In this document: positions 26,011 to 37,700 of the stretch, in pieces
How positions within the stretch are numbered: the stretch's first letter is position 1
Layout: each line of letters opens with the position of its first letter
Assembly (NCBI GenBank): GCA_037576195.1
Contig: CM075102.1
Location: forward strand, 10,726,001 to 10,790,000
Direction: 5' to 3'
Source of the DNA: Phytoseiulus persimilis
Lineage: Eukaryota > Arthropoda > Arachnida > Mesostigmata > Phytoseiidae
Length of the DNA: 64,000 nucleotides
The notes under the pieces: generated by a model
Database searches by the model: none
Seen by the model: the letters and a program-made list of their open reading frames with translations, nothing else
What the model was told of the DNA's origin: nothing
Translations under genes and position numbers: made by a program

Positions 26011-26040
26011 TGAATGAATGAGTTAATGGACGAATGAATG
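26011..26040 (+). repeat. GAAT tetranucleotide repeat
   Basis: TGAATGAATGAGTTAATGGA followed by CGAATGAATG, an imperfect tetranucleotide run. Confidence 0.75.
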
Positions 26041-26599
26041 TATTGCGATGCAGTGCCGAAGCGAGGCCGCGAGCCTCCTGTCAGCCGCTTGGACAGCCGG
26101 ACCAGTCGTGAGACTCACGTGAATAACGTCAGAGTGATCGTTCATTCCTGACAGGCACGGTAATTGAGGTTTGACATAGACGTGTCGGTCACGCAACAAA
26201 TGATTCGACTCTAAAACGCCGAGAAAAAATGTATTTAAGCTCGCCTACAACGGCAGTGAGTGAACGAGTCATTGAGGGAGAACTCTCCTCTAACAGGACC
26301 ACGCACTATTCGGAGCGAAAAGTCGCTGAGGCTCACAAAAATGCGGGAGGGCGAGATCCGAAAATCTGCGCGGCCAATTATGCCAGCTGAGCGAATTCGG
26401 GAAGTCCTCGACTCTTTCCAGCCGCGTCCCGGAGGATCGTGATCCGGGGACTCCCAGCTTGCATTTTCTTCCCGCCCGAACCTGATTCTAGTCTAGATCC
26501 GAAGTTCAAGTGTCTTCGTTGCATTAACCGCCGGTGTCAAATGGCATACCATGGGTCGGATGAAAAAGGAGGGATTCACGTCAGCCAGGGCCGTCATCT

Positions 26600-29500
26600 A
26601 AAACGCTGCTCGCTTGATTGCACCACTGCTTGGCTCATAGTACTCTGCTCGAGTAGATGGGTTACGACTGTACGGGAGCGAACGAATAGGATGTGCCCCG
26701 GTCAGAAGAAGACTACCGAACAGGGGGACTCTGAAGCGGGGGAGATCGGGGGGAGCCTGGGTGGTAGGTGAACTACTTCGGGGAAACCGTGTACGGATGA
26801 GAACCCCACAGAGCAAAATGAAGGTTGCGACGGGTGGACGAGTTATGCAAAGGAGCTCCAGAAGAGGGGAGGGGGAGTGGGCTACATGCAACAAACAAGG
26901 CCGAGACAGAGGACCCAAAGATGAAGAAAAAGGAGACGACAACGACGCGACGTCGGAGGCGGCGACGGCAGCAGATACCATTACTGATTTCTTGTTGTTA
27001 CCTAATGATCGCGTGGCGGCTGCGGCCATCTATCCCTTCTATTATTCTCCGGCCTGACCGAAGATCGTGCTCGGCTAGCCGGGAGGCGCGCAACCGAAGA
27101 GCCGACGAACGGGCAGGACGGCAGACGAGTCACCTAATAGATGCAAATCCAAATCTTACCCTTACTTCGATTTCATTCGTTTCTTCCCGCTTCCTCCCGT
27201 TATCTCCTGCTCCTTCATGGAAGCCCGTTCTCCCTTCGTCTCTCTCGCCACCGTCGGAGAACATCGATGCAACGTCAGTTTTGAATTCGATTCCTCTGGC
27301 GGAGGCTCCTCCAAGATGGCTCCTCCCGTCGTTTGGCCCAGCTGCAGACCTCAATAAGGATTCTGTGATTTGTTTCGCAAGAACCTTCTCTATCCGAGGG
27401 TCAGTCGCTTCTTGGCCATACACCATAACTACGACGACGTCGTAGTATGGTGGACTTAGTTGCCTCGCTCGATCGAGGTGCCTGCGACGATGGCCATAAC
27501 GACTGTTTTGATCCTTGTGATCGTGTGAAGGCGGAGGAGGGCACTCGACAGAAGATAACGACACCGAAAGTCGGCAATCCTTCCGTCCAGCGAGCGCAGA
27601 TTCTGTGTGTTCGCCGTCAGTCATCATCAGTTCTTTTTTGAACGACGTCGCCACTGGACGCTCTGAGCTTTCCGCTGCGTCGCTCGTTTGCCGGCGTGAT
27701 TCGGTCCGGCAAATCGCTCCGTTCTCTGTTGAGCGTTTGCCCCGAAACTGAAACTCTGGCGGCGGTTTGAGCCCGAGTCCATTGAGGCAAGCCAGATAAG
27801 AGGAACTGGCGGAAAGTCCGATGAACCAAGCCCGGGCTGCTTGTTTTGTTGTTGATTCCTCTGCTTCCCCGCCACAGACTCCCTCGTTTACTCTTTTTCT
27901 TCCCAGCGCTATTCTCCTGCACTGGTCCTTTCTCGACTCTGTTCTCCCCGCCGCTGCTCTCTTTGCCGGCACCAACGATCGATCGGCCGCCGCTTTACTC
28001 GTTCACCCATCCTCCGTCGAGAACAAAAAGTTGTATACGAGCAGGAGATTTCGCCACGGCAACAACCAAAACTCGGGACGAGTATCAGAATTAATTCGGG
28101 CGCTTGCGCAGTCGCGGTTTCAAACCCTCGGAAGCGACTGTGTTGCCGTACATGAATTACTGCAAATGGGGAGGACGACGCAGGCCTGATTTCCTCGTTC
28201 GTGCGATCGATCGAAGTCCATGTCAATCGTGAAATGCTCGTGTTGGGTCCTGAAGCGATGTACACGAGGGCATGAGAACTGAAACCTCCGAAATCCTTGA
28301 TATAAGCTTTTTTTCGGTGAAAAGTCAGTCGAAGGATCGAAAGAAGAAGAGGCCCTCATTGTGCTCCCGAGTGAAGGCAATCCAGATAAAAGGATTTCCG
28401 CGAGAGCTCATGCTCACTGTCGGGAACGTCCTGATATGTTCCCACGCCGAGATCAAGCTCGAACAGCATCCTATCTGGGAGCTCCCCGAATACTCAGGAG
28501 GGTTACAGTTCGTGATTGGTGAAGCGGTTGAATATTGATGACGTTCACCGGTCTACGTTGTAGGCTTGATGATGAAGAGAAGGCAGATGAACCGCTCGAC
28601 GGCACCGGGAGGATTTCATCAAGGGACACGAATGGAGGACCCGCTGAGTGTGTTCGCTCGAAGAGGACTTAGGTGATATATGTTGATACCAATGAGATCC
28701 GATGAGCTCAAAACCAATGGAATCAGCTTTTCACCGAAGTCTGAGCCATGTCGCCTGCTGCACCGTCCATTCTCGCTTGAAATCGTCCATCTTCCACTAC
28801 TTTGCCCTCTCTAGATGCGTTCGAATCCAAAAGTTAACGAGTGGGGGACAAGCTTTCTTGTTCTTCCACCAAACCCGCCCGGGCCGTATACAACCGGTGG
28901 TAGTAAAGGGGAGCAAGGGATGCCGCGTTGTCGCTGCTGTCATCGCTGCTGCAGCCGCCGCCTTCTCCTCTTGCTGTTTGTTTAACAGCAATCCGGTTGA
29001 CAGAGACGACAGCGGAAGCGACAAAGAGATTGCGAAAGTTCAATTGGAGCTCTCGCCCTTGAGGAGTCAGTCCGGGACTTTTTCACGTGAGCGTTCTCGA
29101 ATGAACCCTTAGGCGTTCCTTCTGTCGACAGCTCAGATCGTTCCTCCCGCTGGTGGCTTCTGGCCGTTGGGCGCCCCTCCGATCAAGTACCATCGGTTGC
29201 AGTAGATTCAACGCATGTGTCCATTCCTGACAATCATCGCATCACTCAGGCTCGATGGAGGCCCAACGCGCGGATATCCGACAACCAGAATGCACGCATG
29301 CACAACATGCGGGCACTAAGAGCGCCGCAGCGTAATCCTGCGTGACGTACTCTGCTGCTTGCGTTATGGAAGACTGATTATCTATTTTCGTACACTCACT
29401 TAGCTTTCTGGTTCGGTGAGCATACCTTATTTGGGAAACCGAATCGAATGTCAAATAGATAGGGAGAACTTGCGGACTTCGTCGAACAAGCGACACTCGC

Positions 29501-32250
29501 TCAAAAAAAATGATGCGAACCCACAGGAACAAAGCAGCAAACTGTAAATAATCTCGATCGGCGTTCTGCGAAGGGCGAGTGAAGAAGAAACACAAATAAG
29601 AAGGATGGAGGGCGGGGGTCGAGATTCCACGAGCCGGACAGGATGGCCATCCGCAGGAAGACAGAGCACCTGCGTTCGCCCGCTCGCAACGTTTGGAACT
29701 TTTCCTGACCTGTTCGCGTGTTTGAATCCCGGGCGAACGGGCCAACGTGGCCTGGAACAGAACGCTCACAGCATGGGAAGAACCGGGGAATGGATTACAG
29801 ACAGGAACCGTCACGAATTCAACGAGTAGCTCAGCAAACCCACTGATCACAGCCGCGGCCGGGGATGTTGCATGCGGATGCTCCGAGAATGAAGCGACTC
29901 CGATCAAGAGACTTCTCCTCCACCGATGTCCGTCTCGATTCCGAGATAACCGATGATGTATTTTCACGTACGTTGGGCTCCTGTTGGTGGAGCGAATCAG
30001 CTACCGCGAAAGTTTCCCAACCACAACAGAATCCTTTCTAGATGGTCGTCAAGTGTCTTCGATTCCACCAGCCCAAGAGTTTGGTCCAGACCAGCGACCC
30101 CAATCTTTCTGCGCGCATGGTGTAAGATCGACAGCGCAGCGTTCGGAAACAAAAGGAAACCCCTCAACGACGAGAGACAGAGAGAGAAACTGGCGTCCGT
30201 TTCAATTCAGAGCGGAAGTGCGGGAAAACTACCAGAAGAGGGGGAGGCATACGCGATCAGACTCCAGTTGTCCACGCCTCTGCCCTCTGGGCTCCGTCCA
30301 CTCTTGAAACCAAACTCGAGTTTTTGTCTGCGTGGAGCAACGGCGATGGCGGAATTTTCCCGTTGGCGGCATGCGAGCAGCGAGAATCCGATTCCGAAAT
30401 TGGGAAAGCGCCCCGCGTGGGGAGTTCGACACTTGAGTCGAATGATGAGAATTTGCGAGGGCACGAATTGGGCTTTGGCGGCGCAAGTAGCTCGTGCTCG
30501 CCCGGTCTTTCGAAGCACCATGTGAAAGATGGCTACGAGTAACGCCAGAAAGAGGGAGGACAGGAAGGTCGCCCTGCGACGGCCTGTTGCCGAAGGAGAA
30601 AGAGATTCAGCGAGAAACGGGGCGGAGAATCGCAAACCTTCGCCTGAGTTCGATTAGATTCGGGTGGTCGTCCTGTTCGCTGATACTCGTTCCCACGTAC
30701 TGTTCAAGTACCAGCCGCACTTGGGATTGCAGAAATGCACGAAGGCCACTTCCATGATCTGTCGCTCGCTGAAGGCCCGTTCCTGGCCTTCTCTCAAGTC
30801 CTCTCTCTCCTCCCTGTCCAGGAGCAGAGCACGAGTAGCAGTGCTAGACGGCTGACAAGGTGACTGAGCTGAGCTGTGCGCCACAACCAGATCGATGGCT
30901 CGGATCGCGAATCCAATAATTGAGCGGGTCAATCAGGGCTGGGAAGACAGCGACTTCTGATTTCCTCCGATTCATGTTTGGATGCACGATCGGGTCGACC
31001 GCGAATTCAGGCCCAATACGCTCCGGTGTCCCCCCGGCTGCTGGGAGTGCAGGAGTCACAAACGAGATTGGAGAAATACCGAGAATCCTGTTCCCGATCT
31101 CTGCCAGAATCCTGCAGCTGGCACTCGAAAATCTCACGGAACGCACGTATCGGTCGAACGTCTGATTGGTCGGTACACCTCGTTCGGTCAGACGCTCGGC
31201 CAGTTGTTGATAAAGCAAACTACCTGTAACGTGCTCTCGCACTCTGCGGAGTTTGTTGATTTTAAATTTAGGCAGAGCTGCGCTGCGCTCTGTTGCTCAA
31301 GCATGTTTTCGCTACGTGACATCGGAACTTCTCTCGCTGCCCCCGATCCGACCGACCCACGGCTCGTGATTCCGGGGAAGGCTAGACCAGCGGCCGCCGT
31401 TCCGTCCCCGCTCTCCCCGCCCGTGGCGGGGCAGACAGCCTCAACATATGCTCGACGGAAACGCCCGTATTAATTAACTAATTAGAGCAGACCGCAGGAA
31501 ACGGGGCGCGATCGTTGGTTCTCCCACTCGCCGGAATGATCTCCAAACAAGTTGACAGGGAAGAACTAAAGGATGCTAACCGAAGCTCGCTGTGCGACAG
31601 ACGGCACTCACCCGTTTCCGTTGAAAATAAGGGAACGAAGTCCACCAACCGGAGCTCGATGCGCACAGACTCCGGAGCACGATACCGCGCAAACGTCGGG
31701 TCAAGCTCACCCACACCCCTGAAGTGTTTCCCGATTTTGTCCGTTGCAAAGAGGGCACTTCTGCCGAAGAAGCTTCTTGGAGCACGAAATCTCCGACCGA
31801 TACCGAGGGCTCGAGTCGATAACCCGCCGCAGAGCACGCGGACACCCGAGTGAAATTCGTCGTTATTGCAGTCTTTCGGTTACGATTGTCGTTGTCGGTT
31901 ACCGTCGTCGTCGTTCTCGCCGACCACCGTAACAGAGCCAGCCGGGGCAACCGCAGCAGCAGGAACAGATAAGGTGAATTATTCTTTTCTGACGCTGCAA
32001 ACAATTGGATCACAATGCGGACGGACGGACAATGACAGCGACCCACAGCTATTGCCATCATCATCATCGCTGCTGCGCCGAGCCGCCTCCATTGCCACTA
32101 CTGCCACCAGCAGCAGCTGTAGTTTCACCACCAGTTCGCCGCCATTGCGGCCAGGGCCGGTGCGACCAGCGCTTTCGCTGGCAGCAGTGGCCATAGCGGC
32201 ACCTAGTCATTGTACTCGCTAAACGAAACGTGCCGACCGTTGTATCTAAT
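26600..32250. other. Triplet-repeat-rich stretch, no confident gene
   Basis: Short runs of CAG, CTG, CGA, GTC, CAT and related triplets recur, densest at about 26920-26980, 28930-28970 and 31900-32160. They create low-complexity open frames on both strands (27130-27975 minus, 281 codons; 31866-32222 plus). Such runs are common in 5' leaders, regulatory introns and homopolymer-coding exons, and I cannot tell these apart here. A plus-strand frame at 28272-28538 is compositionally ordinary but unrecognised. Confidence 0.4.
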
Positions 32251-32699
32251 TGTATACGTTCTTCTACTGACTAGACACAAACTCATACATAGAGACAGAG
32301 AAGGCCGACACCGACAATCGGACGGTGAGCTGGACGGTGAGCACAGCCAGGGACGAGCGCACAGCGAGGGAGGGAACGGACGCACGCGTGCAACAGTGGC
32401 TTTCATGAGGCCTGCCGGTGCTCATTGTCCAAAAAGCGATCTTTTTGTCATCAATTTCGTCGGGGTGGCGTATTCATTTACACGTTACGGACAAATAGGC
32501 TCCCGCAGCCCTCACCGCGGACAGCTAACTCAGATCCGAGCTGAAGCCAACAACGGCAAAAACAACGAGCAATTCAATGGCGAAAATCGACTGGTAGACT
32601 AACCCTCCGTCGGAGGATAACGTCTTCCAACGCCCTCGAGCCAAGCCCAGTCAAGTACTCGGAGTTCGCGCGTAGTCAAAGTTCCTCCTCTCCCGGACC

Positions 32700-33345
32700 G
32701 ACGAGAGCACATTCAGGAAAAATCAGTGTGCACCGGTGCATACGTTGGAGATACTTCTCATACAAAATCGAGACAAAATCATGCTCGAGTCAGCATCAGC
32801 TTCAACTCTGTCGATATTCTGGGTGGCTGATCATGTAACTCGAGACTTCCAGATGCAAAATGGCACCACCCCATGGTAGCGACGCCAGGCTCAAACGGTC
32901 CGAAACGAAAGTAATCCTTTTTCACAGCATCGAGCCACATCCACGAGTCCAGCCTGTGACTCACATATGAAGGAGATTATTTGTAAGCATTTTCGACAAC
33001 AGCTTTTATCGGTTTTCCTGGAAAACAGGGATGCGGTCGACCAGCTTCCCCAAGGGCTCTCGAAGTCGACTACTTCTGTTTGTCCTCCGACGAGACTTCC
33101 TCCGATTTTGGCGAAGCCTCGCAAGTGAATGTTGAAGCCTCTGATGCGAACCAATTTCGATCCGCGTGGAACTTCATCTTAGAGGCTGGAACTGTAGGTC
33201 TCACGAGCATACAACGTGCCCTGGAACACAATGAGTCGTGGAATCCCGATGAAGCTTCGATGACGAAAAGTTCGAGAAAAGAACCACCCGAGAATATTTC
33301 TCGGCAAGCTGACTGCTGTTCTCTGGCTTCTCAACTCTGAACCGA
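32700..33345. other. A+T-richer patch with short protein-like open frames
   Basis: On the minus strand 32779-32964 reads RLDSWMWLDAVKKDYFRFGP, then FEPGVATMGWCHFASG. On the plus strand 33080-33340 reads QVNVEASDANQFRSAWNFIL. Neither has a full-length domain, a clear start or paired splice sites. Local base composition differs from the neighbours, so this may be an old inserted fragment or a real exon. Confidence 0.2.
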
Positions 33346-33743
33346 CTCGTCCTACGTCTTCCCTCGGAAACGTGGTCGAACCCGAGGTGATCTGAAGCCC
33401 GCTGAATGCGGAGGTCAGTTGGTCACCAACCAAACTGTTCCATGGGTTCTCGGGGTGTAGTTTGATTCTAGAGATCCGGGAAAGCCCCGCTATCATGAAC
33501 CCCCCCGTTCACTGATCCGGTTCATGCACAGACGACCAATTTCTAAGATCACGCCTCGAATTCCGGGATCAAAGGCAACGGAAGTGGAACATGTGGTACG
33601 ATGAATGAGAAGTGACGGATGACAAGCCGAGAAGGATGGAAAGACATGACGACGAGTGAATACAATAAAACAAACGCTTTGCCGACGCGACGTTCCATGA
33701 ACTGAGACGAACAGAGAGCTATTCGAGGAAGTTCTCGGTGGAA

Positions 33744-33845
33744 TCAGCAACGAGAGAGCGCACCTCGCGCTAATTTCTTGCGCAATCCATCCATGAACAC
33801 GCGAGTTCTTTCAAACTCAGACGAGAAGAACTCTCTTTTCAGCGG
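33744..33845 (-). repeat. Related segment, copy A
   Basis: Read on the minus strand, about 90 bases resemble 34158-34250 (copy B). The shared core includes CTGAG(T/C)T..GAA or GGA, CGTGT.CA, GGATGGAT and GCG.AA.AAATT. Translated in parallel frames the two read SEFERTRVFMDGL and PELGRAHVYKDGW. Similarity is about two thirds with one small gap, near what chance could give in a window of this size. Confidence 0.35.
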
Positions 33846-34157
33846 ATGTATGTGAGTAGTGCACACAACCGATATTATCATCACGCAATGTAACAGTCGA
33901 ACAATATTGGCACCGAAAGTACAGGCCCATCTATTCCACCTTGCGAAACCGGATAACGAGCGAGCCAACGGGCGGGCGGGCGAGTTGAACTGAGACAAGC
34001 CGTCTTTCTGTTTTCGTGACGTTAAAATATACGCCATGGCCTACTGCGTAATCAGATCAGATCGATTCCGCTCCCGATCCGATGATCAATGAGGAGATTA
34101 TATGAGCTCCATTCGGTTTGGTAATGAACAACTACTTGAGCAAGAGCTCGACACACT

Positions 34158-34250
34158 GTACGCTGAGAGAGCTCCTTACGAGAATTTGTTTCGCAATCCA
34201 TCCATCCTTGTACACGTGGGCTCTTCCGAGCTCAGGTGATCGATATACCT
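34158..34250 (-). repeat. Related segment, copy B
   Basis: Partner of copy A about 410 bp away. In this copy the minus-strand frame reads VYRSPELGRAHVYKDGWIAK and stays open for about 42 codons after an acceptor-like GCGTTTCAACTCAG. A third weaker match (CACGTTTGCACC then GGATGGATGGATT) lies near 34665-34695. Confidence 0.35.
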
Positions 34251-34799
34251 CTGAGTTGAAACGCGCTCATGCTCGTATGAGAGGCGAGTACAGAGTTCTC
34301 GTTTCCGTCCCTGAACGGATGACCGAAGCGCCCACGATACGGATTCGGTTCTGAAAAGACCGTTCTAGCCTCAAGAGCCGACTCACGACCATTCATTCCG
34401 CAGCTCGTGACACTAGAAGGGAAGAATTTCCCGTATATTCCCCTCACGTGACCTTCGATTGGATCGATCCCCTGTGGAGCGCGATTGCGACTTACCCATG
34501 TCGAGTTGGTTCAATAAGGTTTATCGGATCGAGGGAATTTCAGGAGGCGCTTAATATGAAGCATGATCGCATGTTCCTTCCAATGGATTGATGTAGGATC
34601 GGAACGACGGAGAACAGCCTCGAAGCAGAAGCAATCTTGTTTGTGAGTCTTTGCCGCTGTCCCGAATCCATCCATCCATGGTGCAAACGTGAAAAGTAAT
34701 ATATCAGGGATAGGCAGGATGAGAGTTATTGAATAAATCCAATACGACCCCTCTGAGATCGCTGACAAGAACTGCACTGAGAGCAGCCATAGGGTTTTT

Positions 34800-37700
34800 G
34801 CATTTCCTGTTTAGTCATCGAGCTTGCGGTTCGATGCCTGCGGGTGTACAGATGCCCCAATGGCGTGTCCAACCCCATTCCGAGAGGCAGGCGGGCAGGC
34901 AATCACTTACTGACCAGTCATGTATGAAGGAACTCGCGTGAGCCCCGCTTCCACAAAGAGGATGCGAAGAAATGTGCTACTGCGACTGCTGTCAGAGCCC
35001 GTCGCTCAAGTGATATCTGTCGTTGCTGCCCTCGTCACCCGGTGTGATCCCAATCATTCCATCCGTTGGAGATGCCTACTTAAATGTGCCTGGCTCATTC
35101 CCCTAACGGACGCAGGGAAATCGTGTTCTCGCGAGGAATTTGGGGAATTTCTCTCTCCCGCTCTCTTTCCGTCGCCTGTACGTCGCTTCGTTCGCCTCAT
35201 GGGCCTCCGGGCCGCGACGAAGAGATCTCTTCCTGGAGCGGCATTCGGATCTGCACGGATCCAGGTTGAGAGTCCAGGAACACGGGAAAATTCTCCATGT
35301 TGGGACTCACGTGAGCATCTGAAATGACTGACTGTGGATGCTTCTTTTTGAAGACTCGAGTGGCAGCGGAAGTGCACAACAATTCGCGAAGCTGGCTACA
35401 AGGGTGCGGAGAATCACGATTTCCGAGCTCCCGCGGCCTCTTTTCACAATATTCAGAACTGGAGAAGAACTGGTCGAGTTGCCGCGGAGTTGGTATCTGA
35501 CCAACGAAAATCCCTGCTGATCAATCGGACCAAACGGGGTTCATCGATGCCGACGAGAGCGGGCAGCCTCCTGGTCAATGATGGAGAGGAACAGCGTGCC
35601 GCGATGCCGTTGTCTTAAATATGCCCGGTCTGGTGACCTCGTGCATCGACCACATCGAGAGCGCGAAGAATAACCGATTCATCCAAGACCTCTGGCGAGT
35701 CAGCTGAGCAAGCTCGACGGGACGTCGAGGTGCGAGACTAATCTTCTGCTGAATGTCGTTAACAGGGACCCAGCTTGAAGTCGGAGGGCTCGGGGATCGC
35801 AGAGCAGGAGGATAATCGAGTCGGACGAGTTAATTCCAAAGTTCAAACGCTTTTTGTCACCTCCTGTTCCCTCCAGACACTGCACGGCTCCCGCCACGGG
35901 GGATCCGATTGATCCCCTATCTCCAATTCTAGAAGACTCGATTGATAGCAGAACCGGTTCTCCAACCAGATATATCCTCTCTTTTCCTACAACCAGTTCA
36001 CAGCGAGACAACCTCATTGAGCAGCGTTGAACGGAAGCGTTCGTTGTCCGTGTGACTTGACGGCAGTAATTGATACTCTCACTCTGAGCGATATTCTCCG
36101 CCATGGTCTTCGATGCCCTGGGCCCGGATGAGCAATCAACATCGCAGAGGGATTGGGCTCCCCGACTCCATCATGGCGGGCTCCATCGCAATCGCCACAT
36201 GGTGATTTCACATGAACAGTAAGAACTCCTCGGGCTCGCTCAGAGAATGCTCGGACCCGTGCCGCAGACTACATCTGCCATTGCTTCCATCGAGGAAGGG
36301 ACTCAGGGCTGGAATGTAGGACACTGCTGTCCTTGATGGAGAGCTCGACAACGACGATGCATTCATGAACAATCTCGTGGGGGGATCCTGCCCCGACAGA
36401 ACCACTCTTGGTGGATCACCGAAGACACATTTGATTACACGGGGTCATCAACGTCGCTTTCCAGCTGATGAGGCCAACAGTGACCATGTCGGCCACAGCA
36501 GTGTTTGCCGACATGAGGGAAGAGGCGGGTTCGGATGTCTCCTCGGTAAAATCGGCAGAGCACGGCTCCGAGTCCGACGAGCGGTGGTGTCGATGCTTCG
36601 ACGCACGCCACATCCTTCTGCCCCGGAGACAGTTCCCCTTGTGCATGAACTCCAGTAACGTCCTGCAACGGGAACGGTCTTCCAAGATTCGTCCGGAGCC
36701 TCTTTGTTTCCGGACAAAAACTCAATAATACTCGAAGATCACTCGATCAGAGACTGATGAACTCGTTGCATGAGCGCCCCTGGGAACTTGGCCTGCTTTC
36801 GCTGGAACGTAGCGCTGGGCCTCGATTTTCGAGGTTCCATGAGACCCGAGCCAAAAAGGGTTGAGCTAAACCTACAGACCGGGCTCGAATGCAACCGGTG
36901 GTCGCTTGCGTCAACGACAACTCATATGGCTGACTTCCTCTCCCTCACGGGCTGCACGTAGCTGAGTGGCCCCTCTCGGCGGGCTCCGAGGTCACCAGAG
37001 TGACCACCGTCTGTCGCTCTGATCTCGTTCCATTCTCCGTCAACATGTTCCCGCGTTCCAGGTCGCTTGGCTGAAAACGACGGCTCCTCTTCCGGAGTCC
37101 AAGTCGTAGTCGTGAGCGGGTTGGGAAGTTCCAACAGATTAATCCGATGCGATACTTTCGTGGCTGCGTGTCACGCCGTCTGGTACGTGGACGGCGCACC
37201 CTTGAAATGCCGGTTTCGAATAGCACGAAGTCATGACTCCGAGAGATGAGGTGGAAATGGGGCACTTACAAACAACAGCTAACTCGCCCCGGGAGCTGAA
37301 ACTTTTAATTTCGATGTTGTTGAAAAATGTTGAGTTGAGCGCCGTCTTCACAGACACTCGTTGCCCGCGATCCTCGCTACGAGAGACCTGGTCTCGGAAG
37401 GGGAAGGCTCCGTTCTCCTCGGAATGGCCTCTGGGGACGGCGGGGAGATTAACGGGACGCAACTTCTTTGAGAAAAACTTGTGACGATTGGCCTGGCCCC
37501 GGGACGACTAGCCGGCTACTAACTTCCCCTCGGAGCCTCAGAAGAAGTTTTCTTAGTTGAGATGATACTCTTACCCTCCTCCATCGGGCAACCAACTGGA
37601 CAGACTTAACGTCTGGAGAAGCCGGCAGCCGAACGAAGTTGCGATGAACTTTTCTCAAAATTCGTTCAACTTTCGGAGTTTGTCTCCCTTCAGATTCGTG

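Larger units (their letters stand above)
22801..26600. other. Stretch without a confident gene
   Basis: Apart from the tentative frame at 24843-25193, it holds a small tandem 11-mer (AACGAGGTTTC twice, about 23808-23830) and a GAAT-type repeat at 26011-26040. No RNA genes or mobile elements were recognised. Confidence 0.45.

Noticed and set aside
27130-27975. 281-codon minus-strand open frame
   Set aside because: It is low complexity and driven by triplet runs, has no recognisable domain, and the plus strand is also open over part of it (26825-27445).
29242-29967. 241-codon minus-strand open frame
   Set aside because: No family signature or conserved motif, with a chance-like composition including C- and F-rich runs.
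33744-34700. A clustered array of variable Ig exons as in chelicerate shortened Dscam genes
   Set aside because: The related segments lack the Ig cysteine and tryptophan spacing, and only two copies align well.
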